64,000 nucleotides of DNA from an uncultured Caldilineaceae bacterium (GTDB lineage Bacteria > Chloroflexota > Anaerolineae > Caldilineales > Caldilineaceae): positions 95,210-159,209 of the forward strand of contig CATOTS010000012.1 in NCBI GenBank assembly GCA_951813625.1, read 5' to 3'. The first letter of the stretch is position 1, and every line of letters begins with the position of its first letter. The notes beneath the pieces are model-generated. The model searched no databases and was not told where the DNA came from. It saw nothing but the letters and a program-made list of their open reading frames with translations. Shown in pieces: positions 54,341-63,109 of the stretch. The position numbers and the translations under genes are program-made.

Positions 54341-55600
54341 ATGCGAACGGTTGCAATGATTCTGGCCGGCGGGGCGGGCACACGGCTGACCGTCCTTTCC
54401 GAGGAGCGGGCCAAGCCCGCAGTACCCTTCGCCGGCAAGTTCCGCATCATCGACTTTACGATCAGCAACTGCGTCAACAGCGGCCTCGATACAGTAGGCA
54501 TACTGACGCAATATCGCCCCCACAGTCTCAACGAGCACATCGGGATCGGCAAACCCTGGGACCTGGACCGTCAGCACGGCGGCATACGCCTGCTGCAGCC
54601 GTACCAGGGCCGCGGCGCGCAGGACTGGTACGCCGGCACCGCCGATGCGATCCTGCAGAACCTGAATTTTCTCTCAGAGAACGGCGCCGACACCGCGCTG
54701 ATTCTCTCCGGCGACCATATCTACAAAATGGACTACGGTCCGATGCTGGCGTCTCACCACGAAAAGGGCGCCGATTTGACCATCGCGGTCATGCCAGTGC
54801 CAATCGAGGAGGCGCACCGTTTCGGCATCATGGAGACGAACGCGCAAGGCGAGATCGTCCGCTTCCATGAGAAGCCGGAGCAGCCGACCAGCAACCTGGC
54901 GTCGATGGGAATCTACGTGTTCAGCAGCCGCGTGCTGGCCCAGCGTCTGCAGGAAGAGGGGGCCGACGGCCCGCGCAGCGATTTTGGCATGCATGTAGTT
55001 CCCGACATGCTGGCGGCCGGGGACCGTGTATATTCCTACCCGTACGCCGGCTATTGGGTGGATGTCGGCACAGTCGATGCCTATTGGAAGACAAGCCTCG
55101 AGCTACTGGAAGCAAACCCCGCCCTGGACCTCTACGCGGACACCTGGCCAATCCACACGCGTTCGGAGGAGCGGCCGCCGGCCAAGCTGGGCCCGCAGTC
55201 CCAGGTGGCACAGAGCATGGTGTCCAACGGCTGTGAAGTCCATGGCCATGTCAGGCGGAGCATTCTCAGCCCCGGCGTATATGTCAGCCCCGGCGCGGTC
55301 GTGCAGGACAGCGTCATCATGAACGATTCTTGGATCGGGCCCGGCGCGCGCTTGGACAGGGTCATCATCGACAAGCAGGTCATCGTCGGGTTCGGGGCGC
55401 AGGTCGGATGCGCCATGTCAAGCGATCCACGGCCCAATGAACTGATTCCTGACAAGTTGAACGGCGGGCACACGGTCGTCGGGAAGGGGGCGTTTATTCC
55501 CGACGGGGTGCGCATCGGCACGAATGTAATCGTCAACAGTGACAGCGCTGAAGAAAACTTTCCGCCTGATCTTGTCGTAGAGGACGGGCAGACCGTATAG
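54341..55600 (+). CDS. glgC: Glucose-1-phosphate adenylyltransferase
   Basis: The 419-aa product makes ADP-glucose from ATP and glucose-1-phosphate, the committed step of bacterial glycogen synthesis. Active-site parts are intact: [11 protein letters not shown] (nucleotide loop), [29 protein letters not shown] with the catalytic Asp, [20 protein letters not shown], followed by the left-handed beta-helix C-terminal domain with hexapeptide-like rungs ([20 protein letters not shown]). ATG 54341 begins the conserved sequence directly; the track start 54275 is an extension. It is followed after 13 bp by a degenerate paralogue, so the two are almost certainly co-expressed. Confidence 0.93.
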   Translation: MRTVAMILAGGAGTRLTVLSEERAKPAVPFAGKFRIIDFTISNCVNSGLDTVGILTQYRPHSLNEHIGIGKPWDLDRQHGGIRLLQPYQGRGAQDWYAGTADAILQNLNFLSENGADTALILSGDHIYKMDYGPMLASHHEKGADLTIAVMPVPIEEAHRFGIMETNAQGEIVRFHEKPEQPTSNLASMGIYVFSSRVLAQRLQEEGADGPRSDFGMHVVPDMLAAGDRVYSYPYAGYWVDVGTVDAYWKTSLELLEANPALDLYADTWPIHTRSEERPPAKLGPQSQVAQSMVSNGCEVHGHVRRSILSPGVYVSPGAVVQDSVIMNDSWIGPGARLDRVIIDKQVIVGFGAQVGCAMSSDPRPNELIPDKLNGGHTVVGKGAFIPDGVRIGTNVIVNSDSAEENFPPDLVVEDGQTV

Positions 55601-55613
55601 GGGGCCGTTTACC

Positions 55614-56870
55614 ATGGCCGGGGCTTTTGCCATGATCATGGCTGGGGCGGACAATGCCGACCTCAGTGTTTTGACCGAGATCCGTTCGGAGCCGGCAGTT
55701 CCATTTGCCGGCAAGTTCCGTCTGATCGATTTTTCCCTCAGCAACTGCGTCAACAGCGGCATTCAAAACGTCGCCGTGCTGACCCAATACCGTCCCCGCA
55801 GCCTCAACGATCATATCGGGATCGGCAAGTCCTGGGATCTCGACCGTTCCAGCGGCGGCGTGAGGCTGCTTCAGCCCTACCGCGGCGGCCCCTACGGCGA
55901 TTGGCAGCGCGGCTCCGCCGACGCCATCCGAAGGAATCTCGACTACGTGCTCCAGCAGAAGGAGGAGTGCGTCCTCATTCTTTCCGGCAAGCATATCTAT
56001 CTGATGGATTACCGGCCCTTTCTGGCGCATCATCTGGAAATGGGGGCGCCGGTAACGGTCGCCGTCCGCCGCGTGGGCCGGCATGAGACCCATCGTTTCG
56101 GAATTATTTCGTTGGACGCGGACAATCGCGTCATCGAATTCCAGGAAAAGCCGCGGCGCACGCAACAGAATCTAGCCAATATGGGGGTGTACATCTTCCG
56201 GCGCGACTATCTGGTCGATGTTTTGAGCAGCAGCAGCGGCGATGACATTGGTCAGCACATTCTGCCGGAGCTGGTGGCGCGCGGCCACGTCGCCAGCTAT
56301 ACCTACCCCGGCTATTGGGCTGACGCCAGCACGGTGCAGGCCTACTGGGACGCCAATATGAGTCTGCTGGCGGAGGAGCCGGCGCTGAATCTCTACGCGC
56401 CCGAGTGGATCGTGCACACGCGCAGCGAGCGGCGCGCGCCGGTAAAACTGGGGCCGGCCGCGGCTGTGAACGGGGCGCTGCTCTCGAATGGCTGCCAGAT
56501 CGAGGGCGCGGTCGAACACAGCATTCTTTCTCCCGGCGTGCAGGTGGGGGAGGGTGCGCTCGTGCGCGACAGTGTCATCCTCCATGACTCGATCATAGAA
56601 CCCGGCGCCGTCGTCGAACGATGCGTTGTCGACAGGCAGGTGCGAATCTGCCAGGACGCGCGCGTGGGTCATTCCGACGACAACAGTCCCAACGGGGACC
56701 TTTCGGCCCGGCTCAGCACCGGCCTGACGCTGATCGGCAAGGGCAGTATGGTTCCGGCAAAAATGAGGCTTGGCCGCAACGTCGTGGTCCACCCGTTCAG
56801 CCGTGCCGAAGCCTACGACAACAGCGGCATTGTGGAGAGCGGAACGAGCATTGGCCGCAACCTGCGCTGA
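55614..56870 (+). CDS. Degenerate GlgC paralogue, GlgD-like regulatory subunit
   Basis: The 418-aa product aligns end to end with GlgC but has lost the catalytic parts. The nucleotide loop GGAGTRL is replaced by [15 protein letters not shown] reads RSEPAVPF (catalytic Lys lost), SGDHIY reads SGKHIY (Asp to Lys), and YWVDVGT reads YWADAST. Structural regions are kept: [26 protein letters not shown], the C-terminal beta-helix. This is the pattern of GlgD, the inactive partner that regulates GlgC in some Firmicutes. It begins 13 bp after glgC. An independent origin from a glgC duplication in this lineage is likely but not tested. Confidence 0.85.
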   Translation: MAGAFAMIMAGADNADLSVLTEIRSEPAVPFAGKFRLIDFSLSNCVNSGIQNVAVLTQYRPRSLNDHIGIGKSWDLDRSSGGVRLLQPYRGGPYGDWQRGSADAIRRNLDYVLQQKEECVLILSGKHIYLMDYRPFLAHHLEMGAPVTVAVRRVGRHETHRFGIISLDADNRVIEFQEKPRRTQQNLANMGVYIFRRDYLVDVLSSSSGDDIGQHILPELVARGHVASYTYPGYWADASTVQAYWDANMSLLAEEPALNLYAPEWIVHTRSERRAPVKLGPAAAVNGALLSNGCQIEGAVEHSILSPGVQVGEGALVRDSVILHDSIIEPGAVVERCVVDRQVRICQDARVGHSDDNSPNGDLSARLSTGLTLIGKGSMVPAKMRLGRNVVVHPFSRAEAYDNSGIVESGTSIGRNLR

Positions 56871-56879
56871 ATGCAGCGA

Positions 56880-57269
56880 TCAATGGCCGCCGGACTTTGC
56901 GCGGTAGCCCAGTTCCTTCAGCAACGCGACCAGCCGCTGCCTCTGATCGCCCTGAATTTCGATTTCCGCGCCCTTGACCGCGCCGCCGCAGCCCAGCTTG
57001 TCCTTCATATATTTCGCAAGGGCGCGTTTGCCGACATCCGGGCTCTTTATGCCCGAGATGATCGATACGGTTTTGCCTTTGCGCCCTTTCCGCTCAAGAC
57101 GGACGAGAACCGGCTGCGTTCCCTGTAAGGCAAAGGGCGCGGCCGGATTCCTGGGGCTTTCCGGTGGGGCCTGTTCAGGAACAGGGTCCGGGTCCGTCGA
57201 GTAGACGAGGCGCGGTCCTGCCTTCCTGGCGGGGGCGGCGTTCGGCCTTTTCGCTCTGCGTTTCGACAT
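56880..57269 (-). CDS. SUI1/eIF1-like (YciH) translation factor
   Basis: The 129-aa product has a basic, disordered N-terminal half and a C-terminal SUI1 domain: VLVRLERKGRKGKTVSIISGI, then LAKYMKDKLGCGGAVKGAEIEIQGDQRQRLVALLKELGY, which matches the pattern with conserved K-x-K-L-G-C-G-G. Bacterial YciH members influence start-site choice under stress in E. coli. ATG 57269 (MSKRRAKRPN) is preferred over the track start at 57344. It lies convergent with the glgC pair. Confidence 0.9.
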   Translation of the reverse strand: MSKRRAKRPNAAPARKAGPRLVYSTDPDPVPEQAPPESPRNPAAPFALQGTQPVLVRLERKGRKGKTVSIISGIKSPDVGKRALAKYMKDKLGCGGAVKGAEIEIQGDQRQRLVALLKELGYRAKSGGH

Positions 57270-57398
57270 GGTTCGACTGTTTCCTGCCCGACGGAAGAGG
57301 GAGAATATTGAATTGCGCCCCAGCTTCCCGCCTTTGCTCACCACCTAGCGCGCGTGGCCGGCGAATGGGACCGAATGGGACGCGTCAGGAGATTCGCA

Positions 57399-58061
57399 AT
57401 GAAGTATAGCATCAGTGGCGAAATTGCCCAGTCGGTTCGCCTGGACTTCGCGCCGGGAGAATATGCCTGGGTGAGCAAAGGGGCATTGATGGCCTACACT
57501 TCCGGCCTGCAGTGGAGCTTGCGCGTGCCGGGCGGCGCGGGGGGCGCGCTGCGGCGCAGCCTGTCCGGCGAAGGCATCGCCCTCACTTACCTGGAAACGC
57601 AGGCCGAGGACCAGCATGCGCTGCTGGCGGCCAATGCGCCCGGTCATTTGGAGATATGGGACCTGGAGGACGACGGCGCGGTGACCACGACGCGCGGCTC
57701 CTTTGTGGCTGCGTGGGGCGAGGAAGTCGATATCACGGTTACGGTGGCGCGGCGCGCCGGTGCCGCGGTCTTTGGCGGAGCCGGTCTCTTCCTGCAGACG
57801 ATTTCCGGCGTCGGGAAGGCGCTCGTGCATGGCAGCGGTGACTTTTATCAGCGCCAGATGGCGGCGGGTGAAGAGATGCTTGTGAGCACGGGCAATTTGG
57901 CGGCCTTTTCGGCCGAAGTCGACTATGACATTCGCGGTGTCGGCGGCTGCCGGCGAGTCCTGTTCGGCGGCGAAGGGCTGTTCATGACCAATCTGCGCGG
58001 GCCCGGACGCGTCCTGCTTCAGACGCTCAAGCGCAACTACGCCGCCAAGTCGACGGGCTGA
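57399..58061 (+). CDS. AIM24/TIGR00266-family protein
   Basis: The 220-aa product is a beta-rich protein of the TIGR00266 (AIM24-like) family: residues 1-30 contain DFAPGEYAWVSKGALMAYTSG, then SLSGEGIALTYLETQAED, GAGLFLQTISGVGKALVHGSGDF and FGGEGLFMTNLRGPGRVLLQTL, all typical. Function is unknown; the fold resembles a double-psi tubby-like barrel. ATG 57399 with AGGAG upstream is chosen over the track start at 57354. Confidence 0.88.
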   Translation: MKYSISGEIAQSVRLDFAPGEYAWVSKGALMAYTSGLQWSLRVPGGAGGALRRSLSGEGIALTYLETQAEDQHALLAANAPGHLEIWDLEDDGAVTTTRGSFVAAWGEEVDITVTVARRAGAAVFGGAGLFLQTISGVGKALVHGSGDFYQRQMAAGEEMLVSTGNLAAFSAEVDYDIRGVGGCRRVLFGGEGLFMTNLRGPGRVLLQTLKRNYAAKSTG

Positions 58062-58242
58062 GCAATTCCGGCGCGCCGCCGCTTACAGGGCCCTTCAAGC
58101 CGCGCGTCTGCCCGTATCCGGCAGGATGACTGTCTCTGCATTGAAGCAGTTCGGCCGCAGCACGGCGCCGCGGCTAAGTTGGTGCAGAACCGGCCACCGC
58201 CGGACAGGTCGCCGCACAAATTCCCGCATCAGGAGGTGCTGC

Positions 58243-58788
58243 GTGGGTTCAGACAATCAGTCTATGGCGGAGACCGTACGCGGTGAGGTTCGCCTGCCGG
58301 ATCCCGTAGACGATGCAATTCTGACACTCGGCGTGCGTATGCGCGATCCACTGCCGCACGAAAAAATCGCGTCGTTGTTCGGCATTGCGCGTGACGAAGT
58401 CAGCAGCATTTGCCAACCCTATGCTGCGTTCCTGCGAGACATAGGAGAAGACGGCCCCGGGCTCGTCTACACAGGGCAGTCGAAGAAGCAGGCGGTGCGC
58501 CCGCGCGGCAGGTGGGAAGATGCCGCATTCGGAAACAGCGGGCGCGACGCTTTTCGTAGACAACAGGTTGTGAATGGCGCCGACCGGCTGGCCGATCCTG
58601 TTGACGATGCAATCCTGACGTTGGGCGTGCGCGCGCGCAATCCGCTCTCGTATGAAGAGATTGCGTTGCTACTTGGCATTAACGCGAGGAGCGTCCGCAA
58701 GATCTGTCAGCCGTACAAGGATTTCATGCGTCAGGCGGGGGAGTACGGCGTTCGCGGGGTAACTTACACGGGGCGAGATTCTATTTGA
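58243..58788 (+). CDS. Protein with two tandem helix-turn-helix-like units
   Basis: The 181-aa product starts with GTG 58243 behind a perfect AGGAGG. It consists of two copies of a unit of about 58 residues: DPVDDAILTLGVRMRDPLPHEKIASLFGIARDEVSSICQPY (copy 1) and DPVDDAILTLGVRARNPLSYEEIALLLGINARSVRKICQPY (copy 2), each ending in V-x-Y-T-G. The inner part has the shape of a sigma-region-4 or MarR-like helix-turn-helix (E-I-A-x-L-L-G-I ... R-x-V-x-x-I), so DNA binding is likely. I do not recognise the family. The link of about 45 residues is basic and disordered. Confidence 0.7.
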   Translation: MGSDNQSMAETVRGEVRLPDPVDDAILTLGVRMRDPLPHEKIASLFGIARDEVSSICQPYAAFLRDIGEDGPGLVYTGQSKKQAVRPRGRWEDAAFGNSGRDAFRRQQVVNGADRLADPVDDAILTLGVRARNPLSYEEIALLLGINARSVRKICQPYKDFMRQAGEYGVRGVTYTGRDSI

Positions 58789-58809
58789 ACCCGTAGCCCG
58801 CCGGCATCC

Positions 58810-60615
58810 TCAGCGCGCCGGCGCAGCCACAAAGATCTGCCGCAAAATGTCGTTTCGTTCGGCTTCCGTCGTCCAACGCGGCTGCGCATAGTCCTCAATC
58901 ACAGTGGTCAGGATTTCGGTGTTAATCACGCGGCCCTGGTGGATCGTGTGGCGGGCAATCAGCGACGTGCGCGTCTGCCAGCTCCACATCTGATCGAAGA
59001 ACAGATTGCCTAAGCCGTAGACGATGATGCCGGGTTCTTCACCCGCGTACCCATACGGCTCCATCGCCTGGGGCACGTGACTCTGGACGCCGGTGACAAT
59101 ATCGGCGCCGGCTGCGCGCAGCTCGCGGAAATCCCGCACCTGCCGTGACAGCGGTCCCGGGTTGTAGCTCTCCTCGTATTGCAGTTCGACCGCGATCACA
59201 TCGACCTGGCTGCGCAGCAATTCGATCGTAGCAAATATCTTCTCTTTGTTGTCGAAATAGTAGCATGCGCCCGGCTCGTCTGCAGTCGCCCTGGCGAAGG
59301 TGGGATGGTGCGCCAGGGCCGCGATGAAGGCAAAGCGGTTGCCGTTGTGGATCAACAACAGCGGCGTGCAAGCCTCTCTTTCATTCAGGCCGGCCCCGTA
59401 GATCTGGATCCCGTTCTGGCGATACCAGCCGATCGACTCGCGCGCGCCGTCCCGCCCGAAATCGTTGACGTGGTTGCCGCTCAGCCCGACGATATCGGTC
59501 CCGATCGCTGCCAGCGCAGCCCAATAGTCTGTGTCGCTGCACAGGATCATGTTGTTCAGCGAAGGGTCGGCGACACAATCCTGCAGGAAGGGCACTTCAT
59601 TGCTGACGTGGGTGATGTCTGCCGCGCGCAGCGTAGGCGCGATGACCCAGGCCGGGTAGTCGAAACCTTTTGCGTCCATGCGTGCTGCGGTGACGCGGGC
59701 CATCGCCGTGACGCCGGTCATGATCAGGGTCGTCAGCTGTTCAGGATTGCGGTTTGTCGGCTGCGTGATGTGCGGGCGCATCGCGTCCGCAATCGCCTCG
59801 CCTTCCGAGCCGGTCACAGCGACGACAACCGTAAGCGGATAGGCCGTTGCCCCGAAGGAATTGCTCAAAAGGTTGATGCCATTCAGATGGAGGACCTTCA
59901 GGACCGGCGTCAGGTTTTCGAAGGGTACAATCGCGATGGCGTCGACCGTCGCTTCCAGCAGAGCGGGAAGGGAACTGCTGCTGGCAAAATGCACAGAGTC
60001 ATCCGCCTCTTCGCCGAAGACCACCTCCAGCTCGGAGACGTAATCCGCCTCGACGATCAGGGGACCGCCGCCCCGGCCCTGCCAGCGCAGCCGCAACTCC
60101 GCGATCGAAACATCATCCTTGACCGTACCGAAGGGGGCGACCGGCGCCATATAGCGTGTATACAGCACACCTTCGGTCTGTTCAGTGCCGAGAGCCAGTT
60201 GGATCTGCACGTCGGCGTTGCGCGGCTGATCGAGCAGGTAGACCGTCTTGCGGACGCCGTCGGTCTCGATCGAGTCAAGTTCGACGATTAACGCGAGCAG
60301 TTGGTTGAAATATCGCTCCGGCAGCGATGAATCGAGCGCAAGCGTCAGCCAGTCGCTGCGAACTCTCTCCTGCGCCGCAAGCGGCTGCGAAAGCAGTGCG
60401 GAGGGAACAAGCTTTTCTCCACCGCCATCAGTCCCGCCGGCAAAGAGCGCGATCGAGACGGCGGCGCCCACGCCGACGAAGCCAAGCAGCGCCGAGACGA
60501 GCATCCGGCTGGACGCACGCAGGCCCGGGCGCACACCGGTGAGGAACGCCTGCTCAATGCGTTCCAATCCGGGCCTTCCAAGTCGGTTCCAGAAAGCGCT
60601 AAGTCTGTTCAACAT
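58810..60615 (-). CDS. CapA-like protein with an N-terminal binding-protein-like region
   Basis: The 601-aa product has one N-terminal helix (about residues 38-60), then about 260 residues resembling a periplasmic substrate-binding domain (LPALLEATVDAIAIVPFENLTPVLKVLHLNG), and a CapA/PgsA-type metallophosphatase-like domain from residue 305: ITHVSNEVPF, LSGNHVNDFG (family G/A-N-H-x-x-D), HVPQAMEPYGY and YGLGNLFFDQ. The usual first motif G-D-x-M is changed to IMTGVTAM; I recall this variant from Anaerolineae relatives. In Bacillus, CapA acts in poly-gamma-glutamate export; here the function is unknown. ATG 60615 lies 72 bp behind a good promoter. Confidence 0.85.
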   Translation of the reverse strand: MLNRLSAFWNRLGRPGLERIEQAFLTGVRPGLRASSRMLVSALLGFVGVGAAVSIALFAGGTDGGGEKLVPSALLSQPLAAQERVRSDWLTLALDSSLPERYFNQLLALIVELDSIETDGVRKTVYLLDQPRNADVQIQLALGTEQTEGVLYTRYMAPVAPFGTVKDDVSIAELRLRWQGRGGGPLIVEADYVSELEVVFGEEADDSVHFASSSSLPALLEATVDAIAIVPFENLTPVLKVLHLNGINLLSNSFGATAYPLTVVVAVTGSEGEAIADAMRPHITQPTNRNPEQLTTLIMTGVTAMARVTAARMDAKGFDYPAWVIAPTLRAADITHVSNEVPFLQDCVADPSLNNMILCSDTDYWAALAAIGTDIVGLSGNHVNDFGRDGARESIGWYRQNGIQIYGAGLNEREACTPLLLIHNGNRFAFIAALAHHPTFARATADEPGACYYFDNKEKIFATIELLRSQVDVIAVELQYEESYNPGPLSRQVRDFRELRAAGADIVTGVQSHVPQAMEPYGYAGEEPGIIVYGLGNLFFDQMWSWQTRTSLIARHTIHQGRVINTEILTTVIEDYAQPRWTTEAERNDILRQIFVAAPAR

Positions 60616-60686
60616 GGCTGCGCCGCTGCCTCACATTCGGAGCAAGGTGAACGATGGCGTACTGCTGACAGCAAGTCCAACTTAAG

Positions 60687-60715
60687 AGTATATGGCGAAG
60701 GTAGGAATTGGTCAA
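60687..60715 (-). promoter_or_regulatory. Promoter of the CapA-like gene
   Basis: On the minus strand TTGACC, a 17-nt spacer and TATACT, 72 bp ahead of the ATG at 60615. Confidence 0.8.
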
Positions 60716-60870
60716 CGTCCGGCGACCACGCAGGTCGCGCCGGCAGAGTCCGCTTGGCTGGCATTTTCCCATTTGAAGCACGCGGCTGGATAGAATGCAG
60801 GAGCAACAGTGACCTGTCTGAAAGTGACCCTGGAAGCAAGTCGCCATGTGCGGCTCGCGAAGATATTGCG

Positions 60871-60899
60871 TTGACAGACAGAGCGCATTCCGGTACATT
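60871..60899 (+). promoter_or_regulatory. Promoter of the chromate transporter gene
   Basis: TTGACA (perfect), a 17-nt spacer and TACATT on the plus strand, about 120 bp ahead of the start. The gap 60616-61021 otherwise shows nothing beyond the divergent CapA promoter. Confidence 0.65.
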
Positions 60900-61021
60900 T
60901 CCGTCTGATTCCGACAAAACGATGATGGAGCCTCAACGAATCGTATGCGCGTGCAGTTCCAGGCAATATAACCGACGGCCGGACGGCCAGGTCTGCACAT
61001 CAGGATGATTGGAGATTGAAG

Positions 61022-62227
61022 TTGGCGACAGGAAACGTTGGCGAGGTTGTTCGACTGTGCGGCAAGTTGGGGGTCATCGCCTTTGGCGGACCGGCCGCCC
61101 ATATTGCCATGCTGGAGGATGAGGCGGTGACGCGGCGCAAATGGCTGAGCCGCGACCATTTCCTCGACCTGGTTGGGGCCACCAATCTGATCCCCGGCCC
61201 CAATTCCACCGAAATGATGATTCACATCGGCTACCAGCGCGCCGGTTGGCCGGGCCTGCTGGCCGCCGGCATCTCGTTCGTGCTGCCCGCTGTCGTGCTC
61301 TCGACCCTACTGGCCTGGGTCTACGTGAAGTACGGCATGTTGCCGGCCGTGCAGCCCTTGCTGATGGGGATAAAGCCGGCCGTGCTGGCGGTGATCCTGG
61401 GCGCGCTGTGGCGCTTGGGGCGGACGGCTTCGAAGCCGAAAGCGGCGATGAAAACGCGCATCGTTCTCGGCATTATCGGCATCGCGGTGGCGGTTGCCGT
61501 CTATTTTGGCGCGCCGGTTGTATGGTCGCTGGTCGCCGGCGGCGTTCTTGGGATGGCTGCCCTGCGGGCGACGGGTGGATTGCCCGCCGCCGCGGCGCTT
61601 CTGGCATTGCCGGACGGCCGCTTCAATCTCCCTTGGGCCGAAGTTTCGCCGTCTTCAGCGCTGAAGTGGGCGGCGCTCGTCGCCGCCTCGGCGGTCCCGG
61701 CGCTGACGTTGGGCGCGCTGGGGCTCTTTTTCCTGAAGGTCGGCAGCGTTCTCTACGGCAGCGGCTACGTGCTGGTCGCCTTTCTTGAGGACGAGCTGGT
61801 GCATACGAACGGCTGGCTGACGCAGCAGCAGCTGTTGGACGCCATCGCCATCGGCCAGTTTACGCCGGGGCCGGTTCTTTCGACCGCAGCCTTCATCGGC
61901 TATGTCCTGGCGGGCGTCCCCGGCGCGGCCGTCAGTGCGGCCGCGATATTCGCGCCGTCATTTGTCTTTGTCGCCATACTCAACCCGATCGTGCCCCGGC
62001 TGCGCCGCTCGGTGTGGATGGCCGCGTTCCTGGACGCCGTCAACGTCAGCGCGGTCGGGCTGATGGCCGCAGTACTCGTACGTTTGACTGCGGATGTGGT
62101 GACGGGCTGGCCGGCCGCGGTGATCGCGCTGCTGGCCGCGGCCGCGGTGCTGCGCTGGCGCGTCAGTTCGGCCTGGGTGGTGGTTGGGGGCGCGCTGCTC
62201 GGCTGGCCGCTGTCGCTGCTGGTCTAG
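61022..62227 (+). CDS. chrA: Chromate transporter, two-domain ChrA
   Basis: The 401-aa product is a long-chain CHR-family transporter with two homologous halves. Half 1 has FGGPAAHIAMLEDEAV followed by LIPGPNSTEMMIHIGY; half 2 has FLKVGSVLYGSGYVLVAFLEDELV and IGQFTPGPVLSTAAFIGY. About ten to twelve hydrophobic segments are seen. ChrA proteins export chromate, coupled to the proton-motive force; other anions are possible in distant members. The start is a TTG: 61022 has GGAG at 7 nt; 61016 is the track choice and is too close to that site. No ChrB regulator is nearby. Confidence 0.93.
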   Translation: MATGNVGEVVRLCGKLGVIAFGGPAAHIAMLEDEAVTRRKWLSRDHFLDLVGATNLIPGPNSTEMMIHIGYQRAGWPGLLAAGISFVLPAVVLSTLLAWVYVKYGMLPAVQPLLMGIKPAVLAVILGALWRLGRTASKPKAAMKTRIVLGIIGIAVAVAVYFGAPVVWSLVAGGVLGMAALRATGGLPAAAALLALPDGRFNLPWAEVSPSSALKWAALVAASAVPALTLGALGLFFLKVGSVLYGSGYVLVAFLEDELVHTNGWLTQQQLLDAIAIGQFTPGPVLSTAAFIGYVLAGVPGAAVSAAAIFAPSFVFVAILNPIVPRLRRSVWMAAFLDAVNVSAVGLMAAVLVRLTADVVTGWPAAVIALLAAAAVLRWRVSSAWVVVGGALLGWPLSLLV

Positions 62228-62245
62228 TATTGGGCGAGCTCGGCG

Positions 62246-63064
62246 TCAACTCTCGCACGGCCGGAAGGGCTGATCATAGGCCCGGATGAGAGGAATGAGG
62301 GGGACGCCGTCCACATCCAGCCGTTGCTCCCAGCAGGAATTGTCAATGACGCCTTCACAATGGGCCCGGAGGACCCGCTCCCAGTGGGTCTGGGAGAAAA
62401 AGAGATTCCCTCCTTTGGCAATATCTGTAGCATTGAGAAAGCCCAGATAAAGCAGAACGACAGGAATCCCCAGGGTAGCCAGTTTCCAGGACCAGGCAAA
62501 CCGGTTGGACAGCTGGTAGTGGCTGTCGCGCGAAATATTCCAGGCGCTTCCGGTCGCTGATTGAAGACCGGCGGCTGCCTGCTGTATCGCCTGGCCTATT
62601 CTCTCGTGGTTCTCGATCGTATCACAGGAGGCCGTTCCCCTAAGGCGTTTTCCAGACGATGACCGCTTCAGTTCATTCCAGTGCGCCTTCGCCTCAATCA
62701 GCAGGAGTCCCCTTTTTCCCCCGATAGTGCATGTGCTGGCAATGTCGAAGCTCGGTGTTCTGGGACCGTTTTCAGAGTTTGCCAGCCACCAGTCCTTAAG
62801 GCGTTCGCTCACAGGCTGTGGCAAGAGATCCGTGGATTTGTCCAGTTCCACTTCATCCGCGGGTGCCTTATCCCATGACCCGTCCGCCTTCTGCAGGGGT
62901 CGGCCGCGCGGCATCCAACAATCGCGCGGTCTGACCGACACATCGTCAAGCCCCACCAGACCAGTGAGCCGGCTGCCGACCTCTTCTGTTCCCCCATCAG
63001 TCAGCAGGACGCAGCGAGGCCGACTCCCACGGTTATCCTCTCCCAGTTGCTGCGGCCAGCTCAC
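62246..63064 (-). CDS. Possible PD-(D/E)XK nuclease-like protein
   Basis: The 272-aa product is not recognised as a whole. The centre contains PSFDIASTCTIGGKRGLLLIEAKAHWNEL: an Asp in an early beta-strand, then a hydrophobic strand ending in E-A-K, as in PD-(D/E)XK nucleases (D-x(n)-E-x-K). A following Gln (IGQAIQQAAAGLQ) also fits that superfamily. The N- and C-terminal parts have no known motif. GTG 63064 follows GAGGAG. It might be a restriction-like or defence-related nuclease, but there is no methyltransferase or helicase beside it. Confidence 0.6.
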   Translation of the reverse strand: MSWPQQLGEDNRGSRPRCVLLTDGGTEEVGSRLTGLVGLDDVSVRPRDCWMPRGRPLQKADGSWDKAPADEVELDKSTDLLPQPVSERLKDWWLANSENGPRTPSFDIASTCTIGGKRGLLLIEAKAHWNELKRSSSGKRLRGTASCDTIENHERIGQAIQQAAAGLQSATGSAWNISRDSHYQLSNRFAWSWKLATLGIPVVLLYLGFLNATDIAKGGNLFFSQTHWERVLRAHCEGVIDNSCWEQRLDVDGVPLIPLIRAYDQPFRPCES

Positions 63065-63109
63065 GCCCTGACTCCTCTGACACCTCCGACACCGGGTCAG
63101 GAAGCCGAT

